In this document: one piece after another, positions 23,922 to 32,865 of the stretch
How positions within the stretch are numbered: the stretch's first letter is position 1
Layout: every line of letters starts with the position of its first letter
Origin: JACDAN01 sp963721345
GTDB taxonomy: Bacteria > Actinomycetota > Thermoleophilia > Gaiellales > Gaiellaceae
NCBI GenBank assembly: GCA_963721345.1
Contig: CAVRIT010000002.1
Location: forward strand, 1 to 64,000
Direction of reading: 5' to 3'
Length of the DNA stretch: 64,000 nt
Position numbers and translations under genes: made by a program
Notes under the pieces: generated by a model
Seen by the model: only the letters and a program-made list of their open reading frames with translations
What the model was told of the DNA's origin: nothing
Databases searched by the model: none

Positions 23922-24692
23922 GTGCCGGTGCCCGTGCGCGAGCTCGACCTGGACCTCGAGGCCTTCGAGGGTCCGTTCGACCTGCTCCTCGCCCTCGTCC
24001 TGCGGGAGGAGCTCGATCTGGGGGAGGTCGACGTCGCGGGCGTGGTGCTCGCGTTCGTCGAGCATCTCGCAGAGCGGGACCAGCTCGACCTCGACGCGTG
24101 CGGCGAGTTCCTCGTGCTCGTCGCCTCGCTGCTCGAGCTGAAGGCGCGCGCGCTGCTGTCCGGCGACGAGACGGATCTGGAGGATTTGGATCCGGCGCTG
24201 GCCGCGGAGGAGCTCGCGCAGCGGCTCGCGGAGTACCGGCGGATCAAGGAAGCCGCCGGCTGGCTCGCGGAGCGTCTGGAAGCCGAGCGAGGACGATTCT
24301 TCCGGCTCGGTCCCGCGCCGCTCGCGCCGCAGCCGGAGCGGCGGCTCGCGCCACAGGATCCGGCGCTGCTGGCCGGGGCGCTGCGCGCATTGACGGCGGA
24401 GCCGCCCGCCGTGTCGCTGGCGCATCTCGAGCTTCGTTTCCCGCCGGTCGAGCAGTTCCTCGGGCGCTTCCGCTCGCTGCTCGCCCGGCGGACGCGCTTC
24501 GACTTCGACACCGAGGTTGAGGGGATGACGCGCGTCGAGCAGGCGGTCGCGTTCCTCGCACTGCTGGAGCTGCGCAAGGCCGGCGAGATCGAGCTTTCCC
24601 AGGCCGCGCCGTTCGCCCCGATCCGGGTGCAGAGGAACGAGGCGGCAGAGACGGAAAGGAGAGATCCATGGACGAACGCCCGCTCCGCCTAG
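23922..24692 (+). CDS. scpA: Segregation and condensation protein A
   Basis: Kleisin subunit of the Smc-ScpAB condensin. FEGPFDLLLALVLREELDLGEV near the N-terminus is the Smc-neck-binding helix, followed by EFLVLVASLLELKARALL and the winged-helix C-terminus MTRVEQAVAFLALLELRKAGEIEL. TAGGTT at 23909-23914 lies 7 bases before GTG 23922, so I prefer this leaderless start over TTG 23916. It overlaps scpB by 25 bases. Confidence 0.9.
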   Translation: MPVPVRELDLDLEAFEGPFDLLLALVLREELDLGEVDVAGVVLAFVEHLAERDQLDLDACGEFLVLVASLLELKARALLSGDETDLEDLDPALAAEELAQRLAEYRRIKEAAGWLAERLEAERGRFFRLGPAPLAPQPERRLAPQDPALLAGALRALTAEPPAVSLAHLELRFPPVEQFLGRFRSLLARRTRFDFDTEVEGMTRVEQAVAFLALLELRKAGEIELSQAAPFAPIRVQRNEAAETERRDPWTNARSA

Positions 24693-25270
24693 TCGCGGCC
24701 AACCCACTCGACCGTCTCGCCCGCACGCTCGAGGCGCTGCTCGTCGTGGCGTCGCAGCCGCTGTCCCTCGAGGAGCTTTCGGAGGCGGCCGGGGAGGACG
24801 CCGAGCGCGTCGAGACGGCTCTCGGCCTGCTCGGAGAGCGGTTCCGCGAGGGCCGAAGCGGGATCGTCCTGGAGCGGGTCGCCGGAGGATGGGCCTTTCG
24901 GGCGGCACGCGAGGCCGCGGAGGCTTGCGGGCGGCTGTTCGAGCGGCCGGTGGAGCGCGGGCTGTCGGGGGCGGCGCTGGAGACGCTGGCGGTGATCGCG
25001 TACCTCGGCCCCTGTTCCCGGCCGGAGGTCGCGCGGCTACGCGGCGTGGCGGCGGACTCGGTGGTCGCAGGCCTGGTCGAGCGCGGGCTGATCGCAGAGG
25101 CCGGACGCGACCAGACGTTGGGCGCGGTGCGCTACGCGGTGACGCCGCTCTTCGAGCGCGTGTTCGGCCTGGAGACGCTGTCCGAGCTCCCGCGGCTGGA
25201 CGATCTGGGCGGCGGCGCGGAAGAGATCCGCGGGCGGCTCGAGGCGCTGGCCGAGAAGCGTCCCGCCTAG
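24668..25270 (+). CDS. scpB: Segregation and condensation protein B
   Basis: A 200-residue ScpB. The first winged helix is NPLDRLARTLEALLVVASQPLSLEELSEAAGEDAERVETAL; the second carries the family signature SGAALETLAVIAYLGPCSRPEVARLRGVAADSVVAGLVERGLI, then GAVRYAVTPLFERVFGLETLSELP. It dimerises and binds ScpA to regulate Smc ATPase and chromosome segregation. Start ATG 24668 with GGAGA just upstream, inside scpA. Its stop overlaps the convergent oxidoreductase stop by four bases. Confidence 0.92.
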   Translation: MDERPLRLVAANPLDRLARTLEALLVVASQPLSLEELSEAAGEDAERVETALGLLGERFREGRSGIVLERVAGGWAFRAAREAAEACGRLFERPVERGLSGAALETLAVIAYLGPCSRPEVARLRGVAADSVVAGLVERGLIAEAGRDQTLGAVRYAVTPLFERVFGLETLSELPRLDDLGGGAEEIRGRLEALAEKRPA

Positions 25271-26121
25271 GCCAGCTCGCCGAGCGCCGCGACCACGTCC
25301 AGGTCGTCGTGGACGACGTGCTGGAGCATCATCCCGTCGACTCCGGCTGCCTCGAACTCCTTCAGCCCCGCGGCGAGGTCTCCGGCCAGGCCGCGTCTGC
25401 CGAGGTCTTCGTACAGGCGCTCTGCGGGCCCTGCCCCAGGGTAGACCTCGACGAAGCGGCGCGCATGGTCGCGGTCGAGCACGAAGGGGTTCATCACCGA
25501 GAAGCGCATCGTGGCGGGGTCGCGACTCTCGGCCTCGCAGGCTTGGTGGACGCGCTGACGGCGCCGAGCGGCCTCCGCCGGGTCGACGCCGTAGGTGTTG
25601 TACTCGTCGGCGAAGCGGACGGCGGGCGTCGTCGTGCCGCGGCGGGCGGAGCCGCCGACGATCAGCGGCGGCCTCGGACGCTGGACGCTGAGCGGCCCGT
25701 CGCGGAGGAGCCGGTCGACGTGCTCGACCTGCTCGGCGAGCATCCGGATCCGCTCGCTCGTCTCGGGAAACGGCAGCGAGAAGAACTCGTGCTCCTCGTC
25801 CATCCAGCCCGCGCCGATCCCGATCTCCACGCGGCCGTTCGAGATGTGGTCCACGGTCGCCGCGGCCTTCGCGAGGACGGCGGAATGGCGGAAGGTAACG
25901 GGCGAGACGAGGGTGCCGAGGCGGAGCTTCTCGGTGCGGGCTGCGAGCGCGCCGAGCAGCGTCCACGCGTCTGTGGCCGGCCGGGACGGGTCCGTCTGGG
26001 ACAGGTAGTGGTCGGAGCGGAACATGGCCTCGATGCCATGCCGCTCGCAGGCATCGGCGAGCGCCAGCCATTGGCCCCAGGAGACGCCCTCCTGGCCCTC
26101 GACCATCAGGGCGATGCGCAC
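25267..26121 (-). CDS. Luciferase-like F420- or FMN-dependent oxidoreductase
   Basis: A 284-residue LLM-class protein. Visible features are WGQWLALADACERHGIEAMFRSDHYLS, LRLGTLVSPVTFRHSAVLAKAAATVDHISNGRVEIGIGAGWMDEEH and PRPPLIVGGSARRGTTTPAVRFADEYNTYG. The GIGAGW block and the cofactor-pocket His/Ser are typical of F420-dependent members common in Actinobacteria. Substrate unknown. GTG start at 26121 overlaps the stop of the VOC-family gene, so the two form a small operon that splits scpAB from rluB on the opposite strand. Confidence 0.87.
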   Translation of the reverse strand: MRIALMVEGQEGVSWGQWLALADACERHGIEAMFRSDHYLSQTDPSRPATDAWTLLGALAARTEKLRLGTLVSPVTFRHSAVLAKAAATVDHISNGRVEIGIGAGWMDEEHEFFSLPFPETSERIRMLAEQVEHVDRLLRDGPLSVQRPRPPLIVGGSARRGTTTPAVRFADEYNTYGVDPAEAARRRQRVHQACEAESRDPATMRFSVMNPFVLDRDHARRFVEVYPGAGPAERLYEDLGRRGLAGDLAAGLKEFEAAGVDGMMLQHVVHDDLDVVAALGELA

Positions 26122-26498
26122 TACGCGTTCCGGGACGTTGCGAAGGACCAGAACTGGCCCTCAGGATCCAACGCGTCGTAGCGCCGGTCGCCGTACTCCT
26201 GCTCGGTCGGCGGCTGGAGGATCTCCGCGCCGGCGGCCATGGCCCGCTCGTAGTGGGCGTCGACGTCAGTGACGTACACGTGGACGAGGGAGGAGCGGTG
26301 GTCGGCCTTGCGCGGGTTCTTGTAGTCGTCCCCTGGCTGGCCGAGCATCACAGAGTCGTCGCCGAGGCGGAGCTCGGCGTGCTGGACGACGCCGTCCTCC
26401 TCCATTCGCATCACGACCTCGAAGCCGAACGCGCTCGTCAGGAAATCGATCGCCGCGGCGCCGTCTTCGTAGAGCAGGTAGGGCGCGATCCGTCCCAT
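26121..26498 (-). CDS. VOC (glyoxalase/bleomycin-resistance) family protein
   Basis: A 125-residue vicinal-oxygen-chelate fold protein: MGRIAPYLLYEDGAAAIDFLTSAFGFEVVMRME, HAELRLGDDSVMLGQP, HVYVTDVDAHYERAMAAGAEILQPPTEQEYGDRRYDALDPEGQFWSFA. The pattern matches the PhnB/glyoxalase-like subgroup. Metal ligands could be His 39-40 region, Glu and the C-terminal Glu/Gln. Substrate not predictable. TAGGCT at 26505-26510 (minus strand) is 6 bases before ATG 26498 (leaderless). Divergent from rluB with 17 bases between. Confidence 0.87.
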   Translation of the reverse strand: MGRIAPYLLYEDGAAAIDFLTSAFGFEVVMRMEEDGVVQHAELRLGDDSVMLGQPGDDYKNPRKADHRSSLVHVYVTDVDAHYERAMAAGAEILQPPTEQEYGDRRYDALDPEGQFWSFATSRNA

Positions 26499-26515
26499 GC
26501 TGCAAGCCTAACGGC

Positions 26516-27196
26516 GTGCGACTGAACGCTTATCTCGCCCGAGCGGGTGTCGCTTCCCGGCGGAAGGCCGACGAGCTGATCAAGGCCGGACGCGTGACGG
26601 TCAACGGCAAGGCCGGGCAGCTGAACACCTTCGTGGAGGGCAGTGACCGTGTCGAGGTGGACGGGGAGGAGGTTCGGCCACAGCGTCTGGCGTACGTCCT
26701 GCTTCACAAGCCTGCGGGGGTGGTGACGACGGCCTCGGACCCGCAGGGCCGGCCGACGGTCGTCGATCTCGTCCGTCACGAGGTGCGCGTCGTGCCGGTG
26801 GGCCGGCTGGACGTGGAGACGACCGGCGCGCTGCTCCTCACCAACGACGGCGACCTCGCGCACCGGCTGGCGCATCCGAAGTACGAGGTGGAGAAGGTCT
26901 ACGAAGCGGAGGTCGAGGGCGAGCCGTCGGACGAGGCGCTGCGCCGGCTGGCAGAAGGTGTCGAGCTGGAGGACGGGCCGACCGCGCCGGCGCAGGTCCG
27001 GCGACTCGCGCCGTCAGTGATCGAGCTGTCGATCCACGAAGGCCGGAACAGGCAGGTGCGGCGGATGCTCGAGGCTGTGGGGCACCCCGTCCGGCGACTC
27101 CATCGCAGCCGCTACGCGGGCCTGACGGCGGACGATCTGGCCCCTGGCGAGTGGCGCGAAGTCCCAAAGGGCGACCTCGAATCCACGCCCACCTGA
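26516..27196 (+). CDS. rluB: 23S rRNA pseudouridine synthase RluB-type
   Basis: A 226-residue pseudouridine synthase. The N-terminal S4 domain is RLNAYLARAGVASRRKADELIKAGRVTVNGKAG (residues 1-34). The catalytic block GRLDVETTGALLLTNDGDLAHRLAHPK holds the essential Asp near residue 101, and EGRNRQVRRMLEAVGHPVRRLHRSRYAGL is the conserved C-terminal segment. It modifies U2605-type positions of 23S rRNA. Follows scpAB in the usual actinobacterial order apart from the inserted opposite-strand pair. GTG start at 26516. Confidence 0.93.
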   Translation: MRLNAYLARAGVASRRKADELIKAGRVTVNGKAGQLNTFVEGSDRVEVDGEEVRPQRLAYVLLHKPAGVVTTASDPQGRPTVVDLVRHEVRVVPVGRLDVETTGALLLTNDGDLAHRLAHPKYEVEKVYEAEVEGEPSDEALRRLAEGVELEDGPTAPAQVRRLAPSVIELSIHEGRNRQVRRMLEAVGHPVRRLHRSRYAGLTADDLAPGEWREVPKGDLESTPT

Positions 27197-27399
27197 CCGC
27201 TCGGGCCGTATCCGGGTGCCAAGCACCCGGACGCGTCCGGAACTGACAGTGACCGGAGCCCAAAAGCTCGGTGAGGCGGACGGGTCGACGGATTCGGGCA
27301 CGGCCCTTCGGGCCGCGCTGGATCCGGATCTGCTCTGTCTGATTTCTGCCGTGTCTTGGTGCCAGGCAGCGGGACACGGCTCGGCGAGCCGTGTCTGTC
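27197..27399. terminator. Convergent intergenic region rich in palindromes, bidirectional terminator candidate
   Basis: No gene. The main element is 27373-27395: GACACGGCTCG-G-CGAGCCGTGTC, perfect 11-base arms with a one-base centre, placed just after trpS and downstream of rluB. Shorter palindromes GGGTGC-CAA-GCACCC, CGGACGCGTCCG and GCCCTTCGGGC lie earlier in the gap. There is no clear T-run, so termination may need Rho or be of the actinobacterial non-U-tract kind. Confidence 0.5.
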
Positions 27400-28380
27400 T
27401 CAGGCGCGGACGAAGCCCATGAGCTCGTACATCGCCTCGAGCGTGGGGGCTGACGCTTCCCGCGCCTTGTCGGCGCCCTTCCCGAGCATGCGCTGGAGCT
27501 CTGCCGCGTCGCCGCGCAGATCGCGATAGCGCTCCTGGATCGGGCCGACGACCGCGACCACCGCGTCGGCGACGTCCGACTTGAACTGCCCGTAGCCGGC
27601 GCCGTCGTAGCGGGCCTCGATTGCGTCCGGCGCCTCGCCCGTCGCCACCGACAGGATGTCGATCAGGTTCGCGATCCCCTCCTTGCCGGGACCGCGGCGC
27701 ACATCGCGGCCCGAATCGGTCACCGCGCTCTTCACCTTCTTCGTCAGCACCTCGGGCGGATCGAGGAGCGACAGCGTCCCCTGCGGCGTGCCGAGCGTCG
27801 TCGACATCTTCCGCTCGGGCTCCTGGAGATCCATGATCCGCGCGCCAACCTCCGGGAATCGGCCCTTCGGCAGCTTGAACGTCTCGCCGAACCGCGAGTT
27901 GAACCGCTCCGCGACGTCGCGCGCAAGCTCGAGGTGCTGCCGCTGGTCGTCCCCGATCGGTACGAGATCGGTCTGGTAGAGCAGGATGTCGCCCGCCATC
28001 AGCACGGGATAGGTGAAGAGCCCCGTGGAGACGAACTCGTGCTGGTCTGACTTCTCCTTGAACTGGGTCATCCGGCGCAGCTCGCCCATGCTCGTGACCG
28101 CCGCGAGCAGCCAGGCCGCCTCGGCATGCGCCGTCACCTGGCTCTGGACGAACACCGTCGAGCGGTCGGGGTCGAGTCCCGTGGCGAAGAGCATCGCCGC
28201 GAGGTCGAGCGTCCGCTCTCGCAGGTCGGCGGGGTCGTAGTCGACCGTGATCGAGTGCAGGTCGACGATGCAGAAGAACGCGTCGCCCTCCTCCTGCGTG
28301 GCGGCGTACTGGCGGAAGCCCCCGCTGTAGTTGCCGAAGTGCTTGTCGCCCGTGGGCTGGATGCCGGAGAAGACCCTCAT
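27400..28380 (-). CDS. trpS: Tryptophanyl-tRNA synthetase
   Basis: A 326-residue class I synthetase charging tRNA-Trp. The ATP-binding HIGH-like motif appears as GDKHFGNYSGG near residue 11, the tryptophan pocket as VLMAGDILLYQTDLVPIGDDQRQHLELARDVAERFN, and the KMSKS-like loop as RKMSTTLGTPQGTLSLLD near 194. Its ATG overlaps the trpA stop, making it the last gene of the trp operon. Operon control by the trp attenuator would tie charging capacity to tryptophan supply. Confidence 0.94.
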   Translation of the reverse strand: MRVFSGIQPTGDKHFGNYSGGFRQYAATQEEGDAFFCIVDLHSITVDYDPADLRERTLDLAAMLFATGLDPDRSTVFVQSQVTAHAEAAWLLAAVTSMGELRRMTQFKEKSDQHEFVSTGLFTYPVLMAGDILLYQTDLVPIGDDQRQHLELARDVAERFNSRFGETFKLPKGRFPEVGARIMDLQEPERKMSTTLGTPQGTLSLLDPPEVLTKKVKSAVTDSGRDVRRGPGKEGIANLIDILSVATGEAPDAIEARYDGAGYGQFKSDVADAVVAVVGPIQERYRDLRGDAAELQRMLGKGADKAREASAPTLEAMYELMGFVRA

Positions 28381-29072
28381 GCGTGCACCATTCTGCTCAA
28401 CGACCGGACGAACTCGCGGAGTGCGGCAGGGCCCTCCTCCGCCACCTCGACTGCGCGCGTCCCCACCACGACCCCGTCCGCCAGCTCCGCGGCGGCGCCC
28501 GCCTGTTCCGGCGTCGTGATCCCGAAGCCGGCGTAGAGCGGGACGTCGGCCGCGCGGCGCGCCCGCTCGACGAGCGGCGCCAGGGCGGGGGAGAGGCCGT
28601 TCCGCGCGCCGGTCGTCCCGGTGACCGTCACGAGGTAGAGCCAGCCGTCGGTGTGGTTCGCCGCCAGCGCGATCCGCTCGTCGGTCGAGGTCGGGGCGAC
28701 GAGTTGGACGCGGCGGAGCTCCGGCCGCTCGTCCACCGGCAGGTCGGCGACGATCAGGGAGCTGGCGCCGGCCGCCCTTGCGTCCTCGTCGAACCGCTCG
28801 TAGCCGTAGGCCTCGAGCAGCGCGGCGTAGGTCATCGGGACGAGCGGGACGTCCACGCGCTCACGCGTTGCCGCGAGGCATTCCAGGCACGCCTCGGTGC
28901 GCATTCCCTCCGCCAGGGCGCGCTCGGCCGCTCGGCGGATCACCGGCCCGTCCGCCAGCGGATCGGAGAAGGGAAAGCCCAGCTCGACGAGATCCGCGCC
29001 GCCCTCCACCGCCGCCTCCGCGAGCTCCGGCGTGTCGCGACCCGCCATCAGGTAGACGGCGAGCGTCTTCAT
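28377..29072 (-). CDS. trpA: Tryptophan synthase alpha subunit
   Basis: A 231-residue TIM barrel cleaving indole-3-glycerol phosphate to indole. The catalytic Glu is in ADLVELGFPFSDPLADGPVI and the catalytic Asp in the same segment. The phosphate-binding end is PLYAGFGITTPEQAGAAAELADGVVVGTRAVE. It is about 30 residues shorter than typical TrpA, mostly at the N-terminus, which begins MKTLAVYLMAGRD. It overlaps the GNAT gene (ATGA) and trpS (ATGA), and is separated from trpB by the GNAT gene. Confidence 0.93.
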   Translation of the reverse strand: MKTLAVYLMAGRDTPELAEAAVEGGADLVELGFPFSDPLADGPVIRRAAERALAEGMRTEACLECLAATRERVDVPLVPMTYAALLEAYGYERFDEDARAAGASSLIVADLPVDERPELRRVQLVAPTSTDERIALAANHTDGWLYLVTVTGTTGARNGLSPALAPLVERARRAADVPLYAGFGITTPEQAGAAAELADGVVVGTRAVEVAEEGPAALREFVRSLSRMVHA

Positions 29073-29626
29073 TCGCCCGGGAGCAGCGAGTAGACGGTCA
29101 TGTCGGCGCGTCCGCCCCACCGGCGCGGGAGGGAGCGGAGGACGCCTTCGCGGGTGAAGCCGGCGCGCTCCAGCACGCGCTCCGACGCGGTGTTGCCCAC
29201 GAACACCCGCGCCTCGACGCGCTCCGCCCCCATCGCGAACCCGCGCTCGGCGAGGAACCGGGCAATCCGCGTCGCGATGCCACGACCTTGCGCCTCGGGG
29301 AACAGCCAGTAGCCGATCTCGACCTGCCCGAGCGCCCAGTTGAAGTCGTGGAGGACGGCGCCGCCGTAGAGCTCGCCGGTCTCGGCGTTCTCGACGAGCA
29401 GCGGCAGCATGATCCCGTCCCGGATCAGCTCGGGGAACAGGTCGAGCTGAGCGCGAAGCTCGTCGATCCCGAGCCGCGGCATGTTCGCCGCACCGCCGAT
29501 CGACTCGTCGGCGAAGGCCGGCGCGATCTTCTCGACGTCCTCGGCCCTCGGCATCCGGTAGAGCAGGCCGTCGTGCACGAGGCCGTCGGCCGGGAAGTCG
29601 AGCGGGCGGTCCTCGGCGTCAAGCAC
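29069..29626 (-). CDS. GNAT-family N-acetyltransferase within the trp operon
   Basis: A 185-residue acetyltransferase of the RimJ/RimL-like group: LYRMPRAEDVEKIAPAFADESIGG, IEIGYWLFPEAQGRGIATRIARFLAERGFAMGAERVEARVFVGNTASERVLERAGFTREGVLR. The QGRGIA acetyl-CoA pyrophosphate loop (Q/R-x-x-G-x-G/A) is near residue 113. The GTG start at 29626 overlaps the trpB stop and its stop overlaps trpA, so it is co-translated between the two tryptophan-synthase subunits. Target unknown; it might acetylate a protein N-terminus or a small aromatic amine. Confidence 0.85.
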   Translation of the reverse strand: MLDAEDRPLDFPADGLVHDGLLYRMPRAEDVEKIAPAFADESIGGAANMPRLGIDELRAQLDLFPELIRDGIMLPLLVENAETGELYGGAVLHDFNWALGQVEIGYWLFPEAQGRGIATRIARFLAERGFAMGAERVEARVFVGNTASERVLERAGFTREGVLRSLPRRWGGRADMTVYSLLPGE

Positions 29627-30725
29627 GGCCGAGGTCCTTGTCGCCCCTCCCGGACAGGCAGAGCAGGACGAGCTCCGCGTCGAGCTCGGCGACACGCGCG
29701 AGTGCGTGGGCCGGCTCGAGCGCCGGGATGATCCCTTCAGTGCGGGCCAGGCGCTCGAAGGCCGCGCGCGCCTCCTCGTCGGTCGAGCTCAGGTACTCGG
29801 CTCGTCCGGTGTCCCGCAGGAACGCGTGCTCCGGCCCGACGCCGGGATAGTCGAGCCCCGCCGCAACGGAGTGCGCGTCGAGGATCTGGCCGTCCTCGTC
29901 GGCGAGCAGGGACGACCGGGCGCCGTGGAGGACTCCCGGCCGGCCGTCGCCGAGGCTGGCGGCGTCGTGCGCTTCGACGCCGACGAGTCTCACCTCCGCG
30001 TCGTCGACGAACCCGGCGAAGAGCCCGATCGCGTTGGAGCCGCCGCCGACACAGGCCACGGCGACTTCCGGCAGCCGCCCCTCGGCTTCGAGGAGCTGGG
30101 CGCGCGCCTCGTGGCCGATCACGGCCTGGAGCTCCCGGACGAGCTCTGGGTAGGGGTGCGGGCCGACGCAGGAGCCGATCAGGTAGTGCGTCGTCTCGAC
30201 GTTGGCGATCCAGTCGCGGATCGCCTCGCTCGTCGCCTCTCGCAGCGTCCGCGTCCCGAATTCCACCGGCCGCACCTCTGCGCCGAGGAGCCGCATCCGC
30301 TCGACGTTCGGCCGCTGGCGCTCCATGTCCTCGGCGCCCATGTAGACGACGCACTCGAAGCCGAAGCGCGCGCAGACCGTCGCCGTCGCGACGCCGTGCT
30401 GGCCCGCGCCGGTCTCCGCGACGATCCGCTGCTTCCCGAGCCGCTGCGCGAGGAGCGCCTGGCCGAGCGTGTTGTTCAGCTTGTGCGCGCCGGTGTGGAG
30501 CAGGTCTTCGCGCTTCAGGTAGAGCCGCTTGTCCGGCGCGAAACGCTCGGCCAGCGTCAGCGGCGTCGGCCGGCCGCCGAACGTCCGGAGCAGGTGATCG
30601 AGCTGCTGCTGGAACGCCGGATCCTCGCGCGCCTCGTTCCAGCCCGCCTCGAGCTCGTCGAGCGCCGGGATCAGCGTCTCCGGGACGTAGCGACCGCCGT
30701 AGGCGCCGTAGAGCCCGACGCTCAT
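29619..30725 (-). CDS. trpB: Tryptophan synthase beta subunit
   Basis: A 368-residue PLP enzyme joining indole to serine. The PLP lysine is in LLHTGAHKLNNTLGQALLAQ (near residue 82). Substrate motifs are VAETGAGQHGVATATVCARFGFECVVYMG, the serine-hydroxyl-binding EDMERQRPNV, and the phosphate cup CVGGGSNAIGLFAGF. The C-terminus LLCLSGRGDKDLGRA is typical. Shorter than the usual 390-400 residues, mainly at the N-terminus (MSVGLYGAYGGRYVPETL). Start ATG 30725 overlaps the trpCF stop. Confidence 0.95.
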   Translation of the reverse strand: MSVGLYGAYGGRYVPETLIPALDELEAGWNEAREDPAFQQQLDHLLRTFGGRPTPLTLAERFAPDKRLYLKREDLLHTGAHKLNNTLGQALLAQRLGKQRIVAETGAGQHGVATATVCARFGFECVVYMGAEDMERQRPNVERMRLLGAEVRPVEFGTRTLREATSEAIRDWIANVETTHYLIGSCVGPHPYPELVRELQAVIGHEARAQLLEAEGRLPEVAVACVGGGSNAIGLFAGFVDDAEVRLVGVEAHDAASLGDGRPGVLHGARSSLLADEDGQILDAHSVAAGLDYPGVGPEHAFLRDTGRAEYLSSTDEEARAAFERLARTEGIIPALEPAHALARVAELDAELVLLCLSGRGDKDLGRA

Positions 30726-31876
30726 CGCGCGGCCTCGACGAACGCGCGCACCTTGTCGTGATCCTTGAATCCGGGCTCGCGCTCCAGCCGCGAAGCAGCG
30801 TCGACCGCCCATGGCTCGACGGCGTCGATCGCGGCGCGGACGTTGTCCGGCCCGAGGCGGCCGGCGAGCACCACGCGGCCGTTCTCGGCGTTGGCGCGGT
30901 CGAGATGGGCGGGGTCGTCCTCCTCCCAGGGAAGGTCGAGCACGCGCGCGACCTGAGACCCGTCTCGCAGCAGGACTGCGTCGCGCCCGCGAACACGGCC
31001 GGGCTCCACCTCGTACAGCTGGACGAGGTCGGCGCCCGCGTCCTCGTACTCGCCGACGTGGACTGAGACGGAGAGCATCGTCTCGGGCACCGGGAGGACC
31101 TCGGTAGCGCGCCGTGGGCTCTCGTCGACGAGGATGAACCCCGCCAGGTCGGCGCCTGCTTCCGCCGCAGCGGCGACGTCCTCCTCCCGCGTGAGGCCGC
31201 ACACCTTGACCAGCGGCCGGGAGATCAGCTCCGCGAGCTTCCTCGCGGGATCCGCGGCGCGCATCAGCGTCGAGCCGACGAGGATCGCGTCGGCGCCGGC
31301 AAGCTCGGCGGCGGCGCCCTGGGCACGCGAGGCGATCGCGCTCTCCGCGACGATCACGCGATCTCGCGGTGCTCGCGCGACGAGGTCGAGCTGTGCGGCG
31401 CGGTCGATCTCGAAGGTGGAGAGATCGCGCGCGTTGATCCCGATCACCTCGGCGCCGAGCTCGACGGCGCGCTGGAGCTCCTCCGCGTCGTGCGCCTCGA
31501 CCAGCGTGTCGAGACCGAGCTCGCGCGCGACTTGCATCAGTTCCATCGTGCTCTGGTCGTCGAGATCCCTCAACAACAAGAGAACGGCGTCGGCGCCGTG
31601 CTCCCGCGCCGTCCGAAGGTCTTCCCGCGTCGTGAAGAACCCCTTGGCGAGGAGCGGCAGGCTCGCCGCCGCCCGGGCTGCCGCGAGATCGGCGAACGTG
31701 CCCCCGAAGCGCTCGTCCACGAGGATCGAGACAGCGGCCGCACCGGACCGCTCGAACCCCGCGGCCAGCGAGGCGGGATCCGCGTCAGGCCGGAGGTCGC
31801 CGGCCGAGGGCGAGCGCCGCTTCACCTCGGCAATCGCGCCGAGGCCCGGCTCGCGGAGCGCGTCAGCGAAACGCAA
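30722..31876 (-). CDS. trpC: Indole-3-glycerol phosphate synthase - phosphoribosylanthranilate isomerase fusion
   Basis: A 384-residue two-barrel fusion. Residues 1-210 are TrpC: LGAIAEVKRRSPSAGDL (catalytic Lys), ADAVLLLLRDL, LVEAHDAEELQRAVELGAEVIGINARDLSTFEID, VIVAESAIASR. Residues 220-384 are TrpF: LVKVCGLTREEDVAAAAEAGADLAGFILVDESPR (catalytic Cys) and VVLAGRLGPDNV. The first 40 or so residues normally found in TrpC, including helix alpha-0, are absent; in-frame sequence upstream is antisense-like and lies within trpD. A TTG at 31876, overlapping the trpD stop, is the best start. C-F fusion occurs in enterobacteria but is less usual in Actinobacteria. Confidence 0.9.
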   Translation of the reverse strand: MRFADALREPGLGAIAEVKRRSPSAGDLRPDADPASLAAGFERSGAAAVSILVDERFGGTFADLAAARAAASLPLLAKGFFTTREDLRTAREHGADAVLLLLRDLDDQSTMELMQVARELGLDTLVEAHDAEELQRAVELGAEVIGINARDLSTFEIDRAAQLDLVARAPRDRVIVAESAIASRAQGAAAELAGADAILVGSTLMRAADPARKLAELISRPLVKVCGLTREEDVAAAAEAGADLAGFILVDESPRRATEVLPVPETMLSVSVHVGEYEDAGADLVQLYEVEPGRVRGRDAVLLRDGSQVARVLDLPWEEDDPAHLDRANAENGRVVLAGRLGPDNVRAAIDAVEPWAVDAASRLEREPGFKDHDKVRAFVEAAR

Positions 31877-32865
31877 TGAGAGCCTCCAACCGCTCGGCCG
31901 CCGCACCGGACGCCACCGTTTCCCGCGCGATCTCCAGCCCCTCTCGCAGATCCTCGGCATGTCCGCCGGCAGCGATCGCACCTGCCGCGTTCAGCAGGAT
32001 CGCGTCACGCCGGCCGCCGTTGCCGCCGGCGAAGACCTCGCGGATCGCCGCAGCGTTCTCTTCCGGGGAGCCGCCGCGCAGGGCCTCCGGGACGCACCGT
32101 TCGACACCGAGGTCGAGCGGATCGATCTCGCGTTCACGGACCCCGCCGTCCACGACCTCGCACACGAGGTTGGGGCCGGCGGGCGACAGCTCGTCGATCC
32201 CGCCGGCCCCGTGCACGACGAACGCGCGTCGCGCACCGAGCGCCGCGAGCACCTCGGCGATGGTCTTGACCAGATCCGGCGAGTAGACGCCGACGACTTG
32301 CGCGCGCGCTCCGGCCGGGTTCGTCAGCGGCCCGAGCACGTTGAAGACCGTCCGCGCCGCCAGCTCTTTCCGCACCGGCGCCGCGTGCTTCATCGCAGGG
32401 TGGTGCGTCGGCGCGAACAGGAACCCGAAGCCGAGCGTGTCGATCGACTCGGAGATCCGGTCGGCCGGGCAGCTCGAGCTCGAAGCCGAGCGCCTCGAGC
32501 ACGTCGGCCGAGCCCGAGTTGGACGAGACCGCGCGGTTCCCGTGCTTGGCGACACCTGCCCCGGCCGCTGCAGCGACCAGCGCGGCCGCTGTCGAGATGT
32601 TGAACGTCCGTCCGCCGTCACCGCCCGTTCCCGCGGTGTCCACCAGATCTTCGCGCCGAGGCTTGATCCCCTTCACGTGCGCCCGCATCGCCTCGGCGCA
32701 CCCGGCGATCTCGTCCGCCGTCTCGCCCTTGAGCCGCAGCGCCACGAGGAACCCGCCGATCTGCGCCGGCGTCGCCTCGCCGCGCATGATCGTGTTCATC
32801 GCCTCGCGCGCCTCGTCCCGCGTGAGGTCGTGTCCGTCGAGCAATCGGGCGAGCAGCGCCTGCAT
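31863..32865 (-). CDS. trpD: Anthranilate phosphoribosyltransferase, one apparent +1 frameshift
   Basis: Transfers phosphoribosyl from PRPP to anthranilate. The N-terminal part has LTRDEAREAMNTIMRGEATPAQIGGFLVALRLKGET, the PRPP loop DLVDTAGTGGDGGRTFNISTAAALVAAAAG and KHGNRAVSSNSGSADVLEALG. After the frame change: TLGFGFLFAPTHHPAMKHAAPVRKEL and VFNVLGPLTNPAGA. The break lies at a GGG run (32467-32469 on the plus strand); removing one base yields LELPADRISESID. ATG 32865 overlaps the trpG stop; the stop TGA overlaps trpC. About 333 residues when corrected. Confidence 0.93.
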
